From Balneolaceae bacterium (GTDB taxonomy: Bacteria > Bacteroidota > Rhodothermia > Balneolales > Balneolaceae): a stretch of 10,749 nucleotides of DNA. The stretch's first letter is position 1; each line of letters begins with the position of its first letter. Positions 1 through 7,177 of the stretch are shown piece by piece. Location: contig SLGL01000333.1 of assembly GCA_007123785.1 (NCBI GenBank), forward strand, positions 1 to 10,749. The letters run 5' to 3'. The translations under genes were made by a program, and so were the position numbers. The notes beneath the pieces are model-generated. The model was not told the origin of the DNA, did no database searches, and saw only the letters and a program-made list of their open reading frames with translations.

Positions 1-100
1 GTTAAATTTCGCAGCGTTTGACAGGGTGTTTTTTAAAAAAAGTTTATATTGAATTATAAGTTGATAACAATTAAGTGCATTTCGTTTTCAAATAATTTTA

Positions 101-227
101 GTGTGAGAAATGCGGGTTAACGGGGTCTTTGCCAGAGGTGGTCACAAAGCCTTGGTACTGGTAGTCTTGGCGGCGTTCACCGGTTCGCTGGCCCAGCAGC
201 CTGAACGGGACCTGCCCACCGGCAAAA
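101..227 (+). other. GC-rich segment, possible 5' intron RNA remnant
   Basis: Base composition changes sharply near 101: 1-100 is AT-rich, while 101-227 is clearly GC-richer, like the maturase remnant that follows. Position 101 begins GTGTG, which fits the GUGYG consensus at the 5' end of group II introns, so this may be what is left of intron RNA domains before the maturase gene. I could not fold it or recognise domain I elements. A 45-codon frame from ATG 110 (to TGA 242-244) and an antisense open frame ending at 98 are both present, and I regard them as chance frames in GC-rich DNA. Positions 1-100 show nothing recognisable apart from a T6A7 tract at 29-41. Confidence 0.3.
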
Positions 228-497
228 GTACAGCGGGTGTAAGCTGATACTGGCTGTGCGGCAAGCGGTGTTAAGTTCGAGGAGAACCGGTCAGGGAACT
301 TGTATAAACTATGGAACCGATTGAGTTCCGGTAGTTATTATCCTCCTGCTGTGAGACGGATAAAGATCCCGAAGAAGTCCGGCGGTCATCGCGGTTTGGG
401 TATCCCAACTGTGGCCGACCGTATTGCCCAACAGGTCGTTAAAACGTGGCTGAAACCGATGTTGGAACCGCAGGTTCAACAAGAAACGAGCCGTTAG
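228..497 (+). pseudogene. Group II intron reverse transcriptase/maturase remnant (N-terminal part)
   Basis: This is a decayed piece of the multifunctional reverse transcriptase/maturase encoded inside bacterial group II introns. From 300 the frame reads LYKLWNRLSSGSYYPP, then AVRRIKIPKKSGG and GIPTVADRIAQQVVK, the highly conserved RT0-RT1 stretch of these enzymes. Upstream in the same frame VQRV, a TAA stop at 240-242, then ADTGCAASGV resembles the family's usual 'QRVKA..GAAGVDG' segment, with the expected Lys codon now a stop. Next, KFEENRSGN matches the following 'EFE..LSGN' but is shorter than expected. The frame ends at TAG 495-497, right after 'LEPQVQQETSR', where intact proteins continue with 'F(H)..SYGYRP'. 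The catalytic YADD region and the thumb are absent, so no active enzyme can be made. Whole proteins are about 400-600 residues; about 80 codons remain. Identity is from memory of family motifs but is strong. Confidence 0.88.
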
Positions 498-540
498 ATG
501 GTTAAAGAGTGCCTACAGATCCGGCAGGTGCTTACAGGTT

Positions 541-581
541 GTTCGATTCGAACCACTAAACATGTACATTGTAATACAATG
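541..581. repeat. Two adjacent short inverted repeats downstream of the intron relic
   Basis: Two compact perfect inverted repeats lie 13 bases apart. GTTCGA-T-TCGAAC occupies 541-553 (6-base arms, 1-base centre). CATTGTA-A-TACAATG occupies 567-581 (7-base arms, 1-base centre). Loops of one base cannot form RNA hairpins without opening the stem, so they look more like DNA-binding dyads or remnants of an insertion target than terminators. Group II introns of some classes insert next to inverted repeats, which makes the position interesting, but the function is unknown. Confidence 0.4.
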
Positions 582-664
582 CATTCCGGCTTAGCAGTTC
601 CCACGCAGTGATTTTCACAGTTTATAAATTGGATAAACCATCAGCTTATACTTTTAAAATGGGT

Positions 665-2788
665 TTATACTTCCTCAGCTGCAAGTGTTTCCTCAATTAT
701 TCTCTTCTGTATATCATGTGGAACGGCCGAATAGTCGTAGAATTTGCGTGTATAGGTTGCTGTGCCCTGCGTCATCGATTTCAGGCGTGTTGTATATTGA
801 TCAAGCTCCTGAAGCGGAACAATTGCCTTTACTTTCTGAATCGAACCTTCAGAGTCCATACCTTGTATCTGACCGCGGCGGGAGCTGAGATCACTCATGA
901 CATCACCCATATAAACGGCCGGGAGAGTGACTTCAATTTCATAAACTGGTTCGAGAAGTTGCGGTGAAGCTTTCAGGAAAGCATCCCGGAATGCCATCAG
1001 TGCAGCAGTTTTAAAGGCAGCTTCATTCGAATCAACCGAATGCATGGAGCCGTCATACACCGAAACACGAATATCTCTGGCCCGGCAACCACTCAGCGGA
1101 CCGTTCGACATTTTATCCATAATTCCCTTTAAAATCGCAGGCATAAAACGGTTATCAATTACCCCTCCCACTATACAGTTCTGAAATACCAGCTTACCAC
1201 CCCATTCCAGGTCAATTTCCTGAACATCGCGCACATTGAGGTCATCCCGGTCGGGCATTCCCTCCTGCCAAGGTTCAACGGAAAGATATACTTCAGCATA
1301 CTGTCCTGCCCCTCCGCTCTGCTTTTTATGGCGGTATCGGGTATCCACTCTTTTTGTGATGGTTTCGCGGTAAGGAATTCTCGGTTTGATGTACTCAACA
1401 TCGAGTTTGAATCGCTCTTTAAGCTGATGAAGTATCACGTTCAGGTGCTCTTCACCCAAGCCATGCAGAATGGTTTGCTGAAGTTCCTGGCTGTATTCTA
1501 TATGTGCTGAAGGATCCTCTTTCTGGATCTGATTCAACGCAGTTCCCAGCTTGTCCTCGTCTCCTTCTTTCAGTAATTTCACGGCAACACGCATGGTTGT
1601 GACAGGATAACTGACAGGAAGAAATTCAAGATCGATCTCTTTTTTTGTCACTGTATCACCCGATAGTACGTCCTTCAGCTTTACAGCTACACCAAGGTCA
1701 CCGGTTACCACCTCATTTGTTTCAATTCTTTTAGCACCCTGGTTAACATACAGGGCGCCTATGCGCAGGCTGTCCATTGTTCGCCGATTCACAAGATCCA
1801 TTCCGGGTTTGATACTTGCCCCGGTTGTTTTAAAGTATGTAAGATCACCGACATGTGCCTCAGATGACGTTTTGAATACGTAAAATGACGGATCGGAATC
1901 TTCAGATATGTAGTATTCGCCCTCATCTTTCAAAGTCATGGGCCTCTCGATGGGTGAGGGAGAAACATTACCGAGGAACCCTAAAATTCGACCTGTACCC
2001 ATATTTCGGGAAGCACAGGAGCAAAACAAAGGAAATATATCACGGTTTTTCAGGCTCATTTGTAACCCATCGCGCATTTGATATTCGTCGAGCTCTCCAT
2101 GTTCAAAATATAAATCGAGCAGCGTTTCATCATTTTCGGCAATTGCCTCCACCAATTCATTCTGCAGCAGTTCAGCCTGCGCTTTTTGTGATTCTGGAAT
2201 CGGAAGTTTATCGGGACGTCCGCCATCTTCGGGAAATTCGTACATCGTCATTTTCAGTACATCAATTATGGCGTGAAATTCATCTCCTTCACTATAGGGA
2301 TACTGTACAATCACCACTCCCCTTCCAAATCTCTCGCGGGCCATATCAACAGTATTCTGAAAATCAGATTTATCACCGTCGAGTTTATTAACAACAAACA
2401 TAGATGGAATACCGCGTTTCTCAGCAGCTTTCCAAAATGCCTCTGTCCCCACTTCAACCCCGGCTTCACTGTTTAAAACAAATAAAGCAGTATCAGCTAC
2501 ATAAAGTGATTCGGAAACTTGTCCCCAAAAATCACTTGAACCGGGTGTATCAAGAAGATTTATTTTTGTCCCCCTCCAGTCGAGATGAAGTAATGACCCA
2601 TAGATCGATTTCTGCTTCTCTTTTTCGATGTCGCGATAATCTGAAAATGTATTATGATTTTCAACAGACCCCCTCTTGTGAGATGTGCCCGATTCATAAA
2701 TCATTGTTTCGGCAAGCGTTGTTTTTCCTGATCCGGAGTGGCCGAGAAGTGCCACATTCCGGATACTTTCCGGCTGATATGTTTTCAT
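665..2788 (-). CDS. fusA2: EF-G-like translational GTPase (EF-G-2 class)
   Basis: A 707-residue homologue of elongation factor G, the cytosolic GTPase that drives translocation on the ribosome. All five domains are visible. The G domain has the P-loop GHSGSGKTT (16-24), switch II DTPGSSDF (80-87), NKLD (134-137) and a G5-like SCAS (257-260). Domain II is about 295-385, domain III about 395-470, domain IV about 471-610 with GGAGQYAEV (492-500) and GPLSG (563-567), and domain V about 611-690 with YMGDVMSDLSSRRGQI (626-641). Canonical EF-G has AHIDAGKT and DTPGHVDF; here the P-loop differs and the switch II His is Ser84. That is the pattern of the paralogous EF-G-2/EF-G-like family (Thermus EF-G-2 also lacks the His), so this is probably not the main EF-G of the str operon. 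The start is supported by AGAGG seven bases upstream. It is a single gene, divergent from asparaginase. The paralogue's precise role is not settled; the symbol is tentative. Confidence 0.93.
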   Translation of the reverse strand: MKTYQPESIRNVALLGHSGSGKTTLAETMIYESGTSHKRGSVENHNTFSDYRDIEKEKQKSIYGSLLHLDWRGTKINLLDTPGSSDFWGQVSESLYVADTALFVLNSEAGVEVGTEAFWKAAEKRGIPSMFVVNKLDGDKSDFQNTVDMARERFGRGVVIVQYPYSEGDEFHAIIDVLKMTMYEFPEDGGRPDKLPIPESQKAQAELLQNELVEAIAENDETLLDLYFEHGELDEYQMRDGLQMSLKNRDIFPLFCSCASRNMGTGRILGFLGNVSPSPIERPMTLKDEGEYYISEDSDPSFYVFKTSSEAHVGDLTYFKTTGASIKPGMDLVNRRTMDSLRIGALYVNQGAKRIETNEVVTGDLGVAVKLKDVLSGDTVTKKEIDLEFLPVSYPVTTMRVAVKLLKEGDEDKLGTALNQIQKEDPSAHIEYSQELQQTILHGLGEEHLNVILHQLKERFKLDVEYIKPRIPYRETITKRVDTRYRHKKQSGGAGQYAEVYLSVEPWQEGMPDRDDLNVRDVQEIDLEWGGKLVFQNCIVGGVIDNRFMPAILKGIMDKMSNGPLSGCRARDIRVSVYDGSMHSVDSNEAAFKTAALMAFRDAFLKASPQLLEPVYEIEVTLPAVYMGDVMSDLSSRRGQIQGMDSEGSIQKVKAIVPLQELDQYTTRLKSMTQGTATYTRKFYDYSAVPHDIQKRIIEETLAAEEV

Positions 2789-3073
2789 TCAAAATCCTCT
2801 GTTATTTTTAGAAATGTGTTTGGAAGCTCTTGTATTACTTTCAGACAGTTCCGATCCGAAGAAATCCAAAACTGTTTGATTGAATACTCTGCAGTATCCA
2901 CCTGACTTGTTAATACAAAGAACTTATGGTAAAACCTCACTGAAATATCTTTCTTCTCATAAAAATGAAAAACCATCAAATAAAATCATAACTTATTTTC
3001 AAAAAATTTAAACAGAGGCTCCTGCAATCAAAATAGAACGTAAAATCATCTTCACCCCAAAAATTATCAGTCC
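2789..3073. promoter_or_regulatory. Divergent intergenic region between EF-G-like gene and asparaginase
   Basis: A 285-base AT-rich spacer that must carry the leftward promoter of the EF-G-like gene and the rightward promoter of asparaginase. I could not place either promoter convincingly: TATCTTTC at 2946-2953 (plus) resembles the Bacteroidota -7 TAnnTTTG element, but no TTG lies at the right distance. The segment 2943-2957 is an exact 15-base match to 7669-7683 in another spacer. A 64-codon minus-strand frame (2785-2979) overlaps the GTPase start; I do not regard it as a gene. Confidence 0.45.
2796..2800 (-). promoter_or_regulatory. Shine-Dalgarno-like site of the EF-G-like gene
   Basis: On the minus strand AGAGG sits seven bases before the ATG of the EF-G-like gene, at normal spacing. 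It is worth recording because the other starts in this window (3074, 4119, 5207, 7106, 7606, 8095, 8905, 10232) have no comparable purine motif. Confidence 0.5.
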
Positions 3074-4072
3074 ATGAAAAAGATTTTGCTGTTGCAAACC
3101 GGAGGTACTATCGCTATGCATTTTGGCAAGGATGGTGTAGCTCTGGCTCCCGAGCGATGGAGTGAATTAATCTACAGGGAGATGCCCGAACTTTCGGGCA
3201 TTGCTGAACTTCATTCTGAAAGTTTGTTTTATGAAGATAGTTCTGATATCAACAAAACACACTGGAAACAGTTGTGCGAAGTGATTTACAGCTACATTGA
3301 TGAGTTTGACGGATTTGTAATTTTACATGGGACAGACACAATGGCCTATACAGCATCTGCTCTTTCATTTTCTTTTCGAAACCTAAGCAAACCGGTAATT
3401 TTAACAGGCAGCCAGGTGCCCATGAGTAACATCCGAAGTGATGCGCGCCGGAATCTTGTAAATGCAGTAGAGCTTGCCACTTATCCTATCCATGAAGTAG
3501 CTATCTTTTTTAATGATCATCTGTTTCGGGGAAATCGTACCACAAAAATGAGCATCGGTGATTTTGATGCGTTTGCTTCTCCTAATTTTTCATCACTTGC
3601 AGAAGTGGGTATTAACATCAAACTTTCTAATGAAATATTCAGAAACACAAACATAGAAACTACCTGCTACCCTGTTTTTGATGATCGCCTGTTTACCGTA
3701 AGGGTTCACCCTAACCTTCCCCCTTCATATTTAGAATGTATAAATTTGAAAGAGGTTAAAGTAGTGCTGATCGAAGCGTTTGGCATTGGCAACATTCCGG
3801 TGAAAGGCTCCTACGGAATGATACCCTTTGTAGAGAAATGCAGGGAAGCCGGCTGCCATGTCATCATCAATTCCCAGGCAGCCTATGACTCGGTAGATCT
3901 GAGTAAATATAAAAGTGGACGTATGCTTCAAAAAAGGGGAGCCATCAGTGCGGGTGATATGACGATGGAAGCCACCATTACCAAAACAATGAACCTTCTC
4001 GGTTTGGGACTTGCAGATGATGAGTTTAACACCCAATTTATGAATTCCCTTTCAGGTGAAAGGTCTAACTAA
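3074..4072 (+). CDS. ansA: Type I L-asparaginase
   Basis: Cytosolic asparaginase that hydrolyses L-asparagine to aspartate and ammonia. At 332 residues it is close to the usual length of bacterial type I enzymes, and there is no signal peptide, which argues for the cytoplasmic type rather than the periplasmic type II form. The N-terminal TGGTIA (9-14) carries the nucleophilic Thr12; DSSD (56-59) lies in the substrate pocket; HGTDT (85-89) gives the second catalytic Thr87-Asp88 pair; and RGNRTTK (152-158) supplies the catalytic Lys158, followed by the typical FDAFASPN (164-171). A C-terminal regulatory half follows (TRVHPNLPP-like segment, then EAFGIGNIP and AISAGDMTMEA). All catalytic residues are present. 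The ATG lacks a Shine-Dalgarno motif, and the next gene starts 46 bases downstream on the same strand, so the two are probably co-transcribed. Glutaminase side activity cannot be judged. Confidence 0.95.
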   Translation: MKKILLLQTGGTIAMHFGKDGVALAPERWSELIYREMPELSGIAELHSESLFYEDSSDINKTHWKQLCEVIYSYIDEFDGFVILHGTDTMAYTASALSFSFRNLSKPVILTGSQVPMSNIRSDARRNLVNAVELATYPIHEVAIFFNDHLFRGNRTTKMSIGDFDAFASPNFSSLAEVGINIKLSNEIFRNTNIETTCYPVFDDRLFTVRVHPNLPPSYLECINLKEVKVVLIEAFGIGNIPVKGSYGMIPFVEKCREAGCHVIINSQAAYDSVDLSKYKSGRMLQKRGAISAGDMTMEATITKTMNLLGLGLADDEFNTQFMNSLSGERSN

Positions 4073-4118
4073 TGATTGAATACGGGAAATCTTTTATTCA
4101 CCACTAAACCCTGCTATT

Positions 4119-4835
4119 ATGTATTTTGTATTTGATATCGAAACTATCCCCGATTTTGAGTTTATCCGGCAAGTACTGGATGATCCCGAAAGTCCTGAAG
4201 ACGAACTACTTGAAAAAGCGAGTGAAGAGCTCGCCAGGAATCAGTCGGGATTTTTACCGCCGATGTATCATAAAATGATTTCCTGGGTGGGCCTATGGGT
4301 GGAAAACACTGGAAAACCTGCAAAAAAATCAGGCTGGCATGGAAGTGATGAGGTTGAAGGACTGAATCAACTATTTGATGCACTCATCACCTATAAAGAT
4401 TTCGGACTGATTCATCACAATGGCCGCGGGTTCGACCTTCCGCTGCTCACTTATCGTGCGATGAAGTACAACCTGCAAATGCCATTGCGGCTCAACCATT
4501 ACGACATCCGCTACCGTTTCAGCAGATCAAATATCGACCTGATGGATGAATTCAGCAACTATGGAGCCAGTTCTTATCCCAAATTAAAGCACCTTGGGCA
4601 TCTGATTGATATCCCTTTCAAGCAGACTGCAGAAGGAAACGAAGTTCTTAAACTCTATCGCGATGGAAAACTGGAAGAGATCGAACATTACTGCTATGAA
4701 GATGTAATGGCTACTTACATTGTCTGGCTTCGGATGAAATATACCGTCGGTGATATTTCGGAAGATATTTTCACCAATCTGAACGAACGTGCTGTTAGCA
4801 AGCTAAAGGAGATTCAAGGTTTGGATGATTCTTGA
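4119..4835 (+). CDS. PolB-type DEDDy 3'-5' exonuclease
   Basis: A stand-alone exonuclease domain of the DnaQ-like superfamily, related to the proofreading domain of family B DNA polymerases (the 'predicted 3'-5' exonuclease related to PolB' family, PF10108). Exo I is FDIET at the N-terminus (Asp6, Glu8). Exo II is HHNGRGFDLPLL (99-110), with Asp106. Exo III is YCYED (191-195), with Tyr191 and Asp195 in the YxxxD spacing of the DEDDy subgroup. SNIDLMDEFSNYGA (137-150) corresponds to the family's conserved 'DLMD' stretch after Exo II. At 238 residues it contains only the nuclease, with no polymerase or helicase part. The family is widespread in Bacteroidota and Proteobacteria; its physiological substrate is not known, and a role in DNA repair or processing is inference. 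It follows asparaginase closely with no obvious functional link. Confidence 0.88.
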   Translation: MYFVFDIETIPDFEFIRQVLDDPESPEDELLEKASEELARNQSGFLPPMYHKMISWVGLWVENTGKPAKKSGWHGSDEVEGLNQLFDALITYKDFGLIHHNGRGFDLPLLTYRAMKYNLQMPLRLNHYDIRYRFSRSNIDLMDEFSNYGASSYPKLKHLGHLIDIPFKQTAEGNEVLKLYRDGKLEEIEHYCYEDVMATYIVWLRMKYTVGDISEDIFTNLNERAVSKLKEIQGLDDS

Positions 4836-4871
4836 GTCTTCATGGTCATTCTGGGATAGGCGAAACGCTTT

Positions 4872-4915
4872 CAATATGTGAGTTTAGACACAAGCGAGAC
4901 ACCTGCAACATATTG
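4872..4915. repeat. Inverted repeat between convergent genes
   Basis: CAATATGT (4872-4879) and ACATATTG (4908-4915) form an 8-base perfect inverted repeat with a 28-base spacer, between the convergent ends of the exonuclease and the GlsB-like gene. The position suits a shared transcription end, but there is no T-run beside either arm and the loop is long, so an intrinsic terminator is not well supported. Confidence 0.25.
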
Positions 4916-4934
4916 TTCAGGTGAAATATTCATA

Positions 4935-5207
4935 CTATCTCCTTTTTGTCAGAAGCCCCACAATCACCACAAAAATTACTGAGCCAATGATAGACCAGAT
5001 TATCGGAAATTGATTGCCTCCTACTGTTACGTTAAACAATTCAGGCAGACCCATCTGTTGGCTCATCCAGGAACCGAGTAGTGCCCCGATAAATCCAACT
5101 ACAATGGAAACCAGACAACCGCCGCGAGAATAACCGGCAATGGCCTGGCCGATGGAGCCGCATATTCCGGCAATAAACAGAAGCAGAAAAAATTCAAGTA
5201 ATGTCAT
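4935..5207 (-). CDS. GlsB/YeaQ/YmgE family stress-associated membrane protein
   Basis: A 90-residue, strongly hydrophobic inner-membrane protein of the 'transglycosylase-associated' family (PF04226). Three membrane segments can be read: about 3-26, 30-50 and 66-86. The Gly-rich first and second helices (GICGSIGQAIAG, then GCLVSIVVGFIGALLGSWMS) are the family signature, and the protein ends in a short basic tail, TKRR. The middle loop (about 52-65, LPELFNVTVGGNQF) is longer than in the shortest enterobacterial members but common outside them. In enterobacteria members such as YeaQ and YmgE are linked to general or acid stress; the biochemical activity is unknown, and the name does not imply transglycosylase activity. 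It lies 75 bases downstream of the gamma-glutamyltransferase on the same strand, so read-through is possible. Confidence 0.88.
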   Translation of the reverse strand: MTLLEFFLLLFIAGICGSIGQAIAGYSRGGCLVSIVVGFIGALLGSWMSQQMGLPELFNVTVGGNQFPIIWSIIGSVIFVVIVGLLTKRR

Positions 5208-5282
5208 ATTTTTTTATTTGGTTTGTTTGAAAGAGTTGACCTCTTAAATGATAGGTGAAAATTTCAGGTTAGTTTAACTTGC

Positions 5283-7106
5283 CTATTCTCCCATTACCAC
5301 TCCTTCACGTCGGGGATCGGCACCACCATATAAACGGCCATCTTCTGTTACCTGTATGCCCTGTAAACCGCTGGTTAACGGGCGTATTACCACATCGTGG
5401 CCAAGGGCTTCAAGAGCATCAATGATTGAATCGGGGAAACGTTCTTCTTCCAGTACAGGTGAGCTGTTGAAGTCTGTAAAATTCGGAAGATCAATGGCTT
5501 CCTGTGCATTCAGCCCCCAGTCATACATTCCAATGATCGCCTTGGCTGTATAGTGGATAATTGCGGCTCCCCCGGGAGATCCCACGGTAGCGAGCAGTTG
5601 TCCGCTCTCGCTGTCAAAAATCAGAGTAGGGCTCATGCTCGAGCGCGGGCGTTTACCTGCTTCAACACGATTGGCAATCAGGTTGCCATCCTCATCGATG
5701 GGTGTACTGGAAAAATCGGTGAGTTCGTTGTTCAGCAGAAAACCTCCGGTGAGGCCCGTGCCGCCATCACTCATAATTCGACTGCCAAACCCGCTTTCGA
5801 TGGTTGTAGTCATAGAGACTGCATTACCATCGCGATCTATAATACTGATGTGGCTGGTTCCTCTCTCTGGCTCTTTTGACTGAATTCCGAGCAGCGCCTG
5901 TTCTCCTCCGGGGTAACCAGGCTCAGCAGTACCCATTGTTTGATCATAAGAAAATAACGATGCCCGTCCCGAAAGATAAACATCATCGAGCATGGATTGC
6001 CAGTCGCCTCCAGGAGCGTCTGCAAATAGCGGGTCTGCCACATATTTGTTCCTGTCGGCAAAAGCCATTTTCGATGCTTCAAAAAATTGATGCAGCCAAT
6101 TTGCCGACGGAACGGAGTCCTGAAGTGCAGTTTCCGGTGCTTCAAAGTGTTCCATGATTCCAAGAATCTGCATAATGGCAAGATGCCCCGATGATGGTGG
6201 CGGGAAACCACAGATTTCGAACGTTTTCCACTCATTACACATCGCTTCCGTACTCATTTCGAGATCAAGATAGCCGGTCACATCTTCTGGAGTCATCTGA
6301 CCGGGGCGCTCAGGATGGTTTTGCACCCTTTCGGCAATACTTTCAGCTACTCTTCCCTCATAAAACGCACTCAACCCTTCATTTGCTACCTCTCCTAAAA
6401 TTTCTGCCAGTGCCGGATTTTTCAGGTTGTGGCCAACCGGGTGGGGATCTCCGTTTTCATCATAATAGAAGGCAGCTGCAATATCGTCATTTCGCAGGGC
6501 ATCATCCGACATCAGTAAGCTGTGGAGGCGCGGGCTAATGTTGAATCCCTGTTCTGATAGTGTGATGGCCGGCTGAAACAAGTCAGCCCATGGCAAAACT
6601 CCATGTTGGTCATGCGCGGTTTTCAGCAGTGCCAAGGTGCCGGGTACTCCCACCGAAAGCCCGCTTCGAACCGACTCGGCAAAGCTCAAAGGTTCACCAT
6701 CATCATCAAGGAAAAGATTCTCATCGGCCGCAGATGGCGCTGTTTCGCGTCCGTTATAGGCATGGATTTGTTCACCATCCCAGGCAAGTAAAAAGGCTCC
6801 TCCTCCTATTCCACTGGATTGGGGTTCAACAAGTGTTAACACCAGTTGTACAGCAATGGCTGCATCAACAGCAGAACCACCGGCTTGTATGATCTGGTAA
6901 CCGGCATCCGTAGCCAGTGGGTTGGCAGCGGCCACTGCAAACTCGGATGTTTCCCAGCCCGGTTTTGGCGTAAATCCGGTTGGTAGTTCCGGCTGTTCGG
7001 GAATGGCATAACTGAGGGGACGGTCTGTGGAAGGCTCATCACATCCCGTCAACATAACAGCAGATACAACAAAACAAATAATGTAGAACGCAGAATGAAA
7101 TCTCAT
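5283..7106 (-). CDS. ggt: Gamma-glutamyltransferase, lipoprotein-type precursor
   Basis: Gamma-glutamyltranspeptidase, an Ntn-hydrolase that cleaves or transfers the gamma-glutamyl group of glutathione and related compounds outside the cytoplasm. The 607-residue precursor starts with a hydrophobic signal ending in LTGC (19-22), a lipobox, so the mature protein is probably anchored by Cys22. The large subunit carries NGRETAPS (118-125), whose Arg120 matches the glutamate-binding Arg. Autocleavage is expected before Thr417 in GTSHISI (416-422), giving a small subunit of about 191 residues. That part has LLNNELTDFS (457-466), RPRSSMSPT (486-494) with Ser489-Ser490, and GSPGGA (509-514). The position of E. 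coli Asn411 appears to be Glu437 in TTTIESGFGSR, as in many GGT-like enzymes outside enterobacteria. The leftward neighbour is the GlsB-like gene; the gene upstream ends 71 bases away. Transfer versus hydrolysis and the true substrate cannot be decided. Confidence 0.94.
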   Translation of the reverse strand: MRFHSAFYIICFVVSAVMLTGCDEPSTDRPLSYAIPEQPELPTGFTPKPGWETSEFAVAAANPLATDAGYQIIQAGGSAVDAAIAVQLVLTLVEPQSSGIGGGAFLLAWDGEQIHAYNGRETAPSAADENLFLDDDGEPLSFAESVRSGLSVGVPGTLALLKTAHDQHGVLPWADLFQPAITLSEQGFNISPRLHSLLMSDDALRNDDIAAAFYYDENGDPHPVGHNLKNPALAEILGEVANEGLSAFYEGRVAESIAERVQNHPERPGQMTPEDVTGYLDLEMSTEAMCNEWKTFEICGFPPPSSGHLAIMQILGIMEHFEAPETALQDSVPSANWLHQFFEASKMAFADRNKYVADPLFADAPGGDWQSMLDDVYLSGRASLFSYDQTMGTAEPGYPGGEQALLGIQSKEPERGTSHISIIDRDGNAVSMTTTIESGFGSRIMSDGGTGLTGGFLLNNELTDFSSTPIDEDGNLIANRVEAGKRPRSSMSPTLIFDSESGQLLATVGSPGGAAIIHYTAKAIIGMYDWGLNAQEAIDLPNFTDFNSSPVLEEERFPDSIIDALEALGHDVVIRPLTSGLQGIQVTEDGRLYGGADPRREGVVMGE

Positions 7107-7177
7107 AGAGTGATATTAGGCATTTAAAGTCTAAAAAAAGGTTATTCACTCCCGGTTATGATTAAATTTTTTGCGGC

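Noticed and set aside
110..244. 45-codon frame from ATG 110 with a signal-peptide-like hydrophobic stretch, suggesting a small secreted peptide.
   Set aside because: It lies in the GC-rich intron relic and overlaps the degraded maturase frame; nothing supports translation, and the hydrophobic run is short.
98..334. Antisense open frame of about 78 codons ending at 98.
   Set aside because: It is antisense to a recognisable maturase remnant, has no clear start, and GC-rich DNA favours chance open frames.
535..560. T-arm-like sequence (GGTTGTTCGATTCGAACC), possibly a tRNA 3' end or attachment site.
   Set aside because: No acceptor stem, anticodon arm or CCA-like end could be found around it, and the T-stem pairing is imperfect.
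633..668. ATAAACC/GGTTTAT inverted repeat at the 3' end of the EF-G-like gene as a terminator.
   Set aside because: The loop is 22 bases, the stem is AT-rich, one arm overlaps the stop codon, and no T-run follows in the transcribed direction.
608..967. 119-codon plus-strand frame and other frames inside the EF-G-like gene.
   Set aside because: They are antisense or out of frame to a clearly conserved protein.
2785..2979. 64-codon minus-strand frame upstream of and overlapping the EF-G-like start by four bases.
   Set aside because: AT-rich, no recognisable protein features, and it fills the only space available for the gene's promoter.
5837..6235. 132-codon minus-strand frame inside the gamma-glutamyltransferase gene.
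   Set aside because: Shifted-frame shadow of a well-conserved enzyme; the composition of the translation is not protein-like.
7140..7160. GGTTAT repeated twice near a poly-A/T tract as a terminator after the four-helix protein gene.
   Set aside because: The repeats are direct, not inverted, so no hairpin forms before the T-run.
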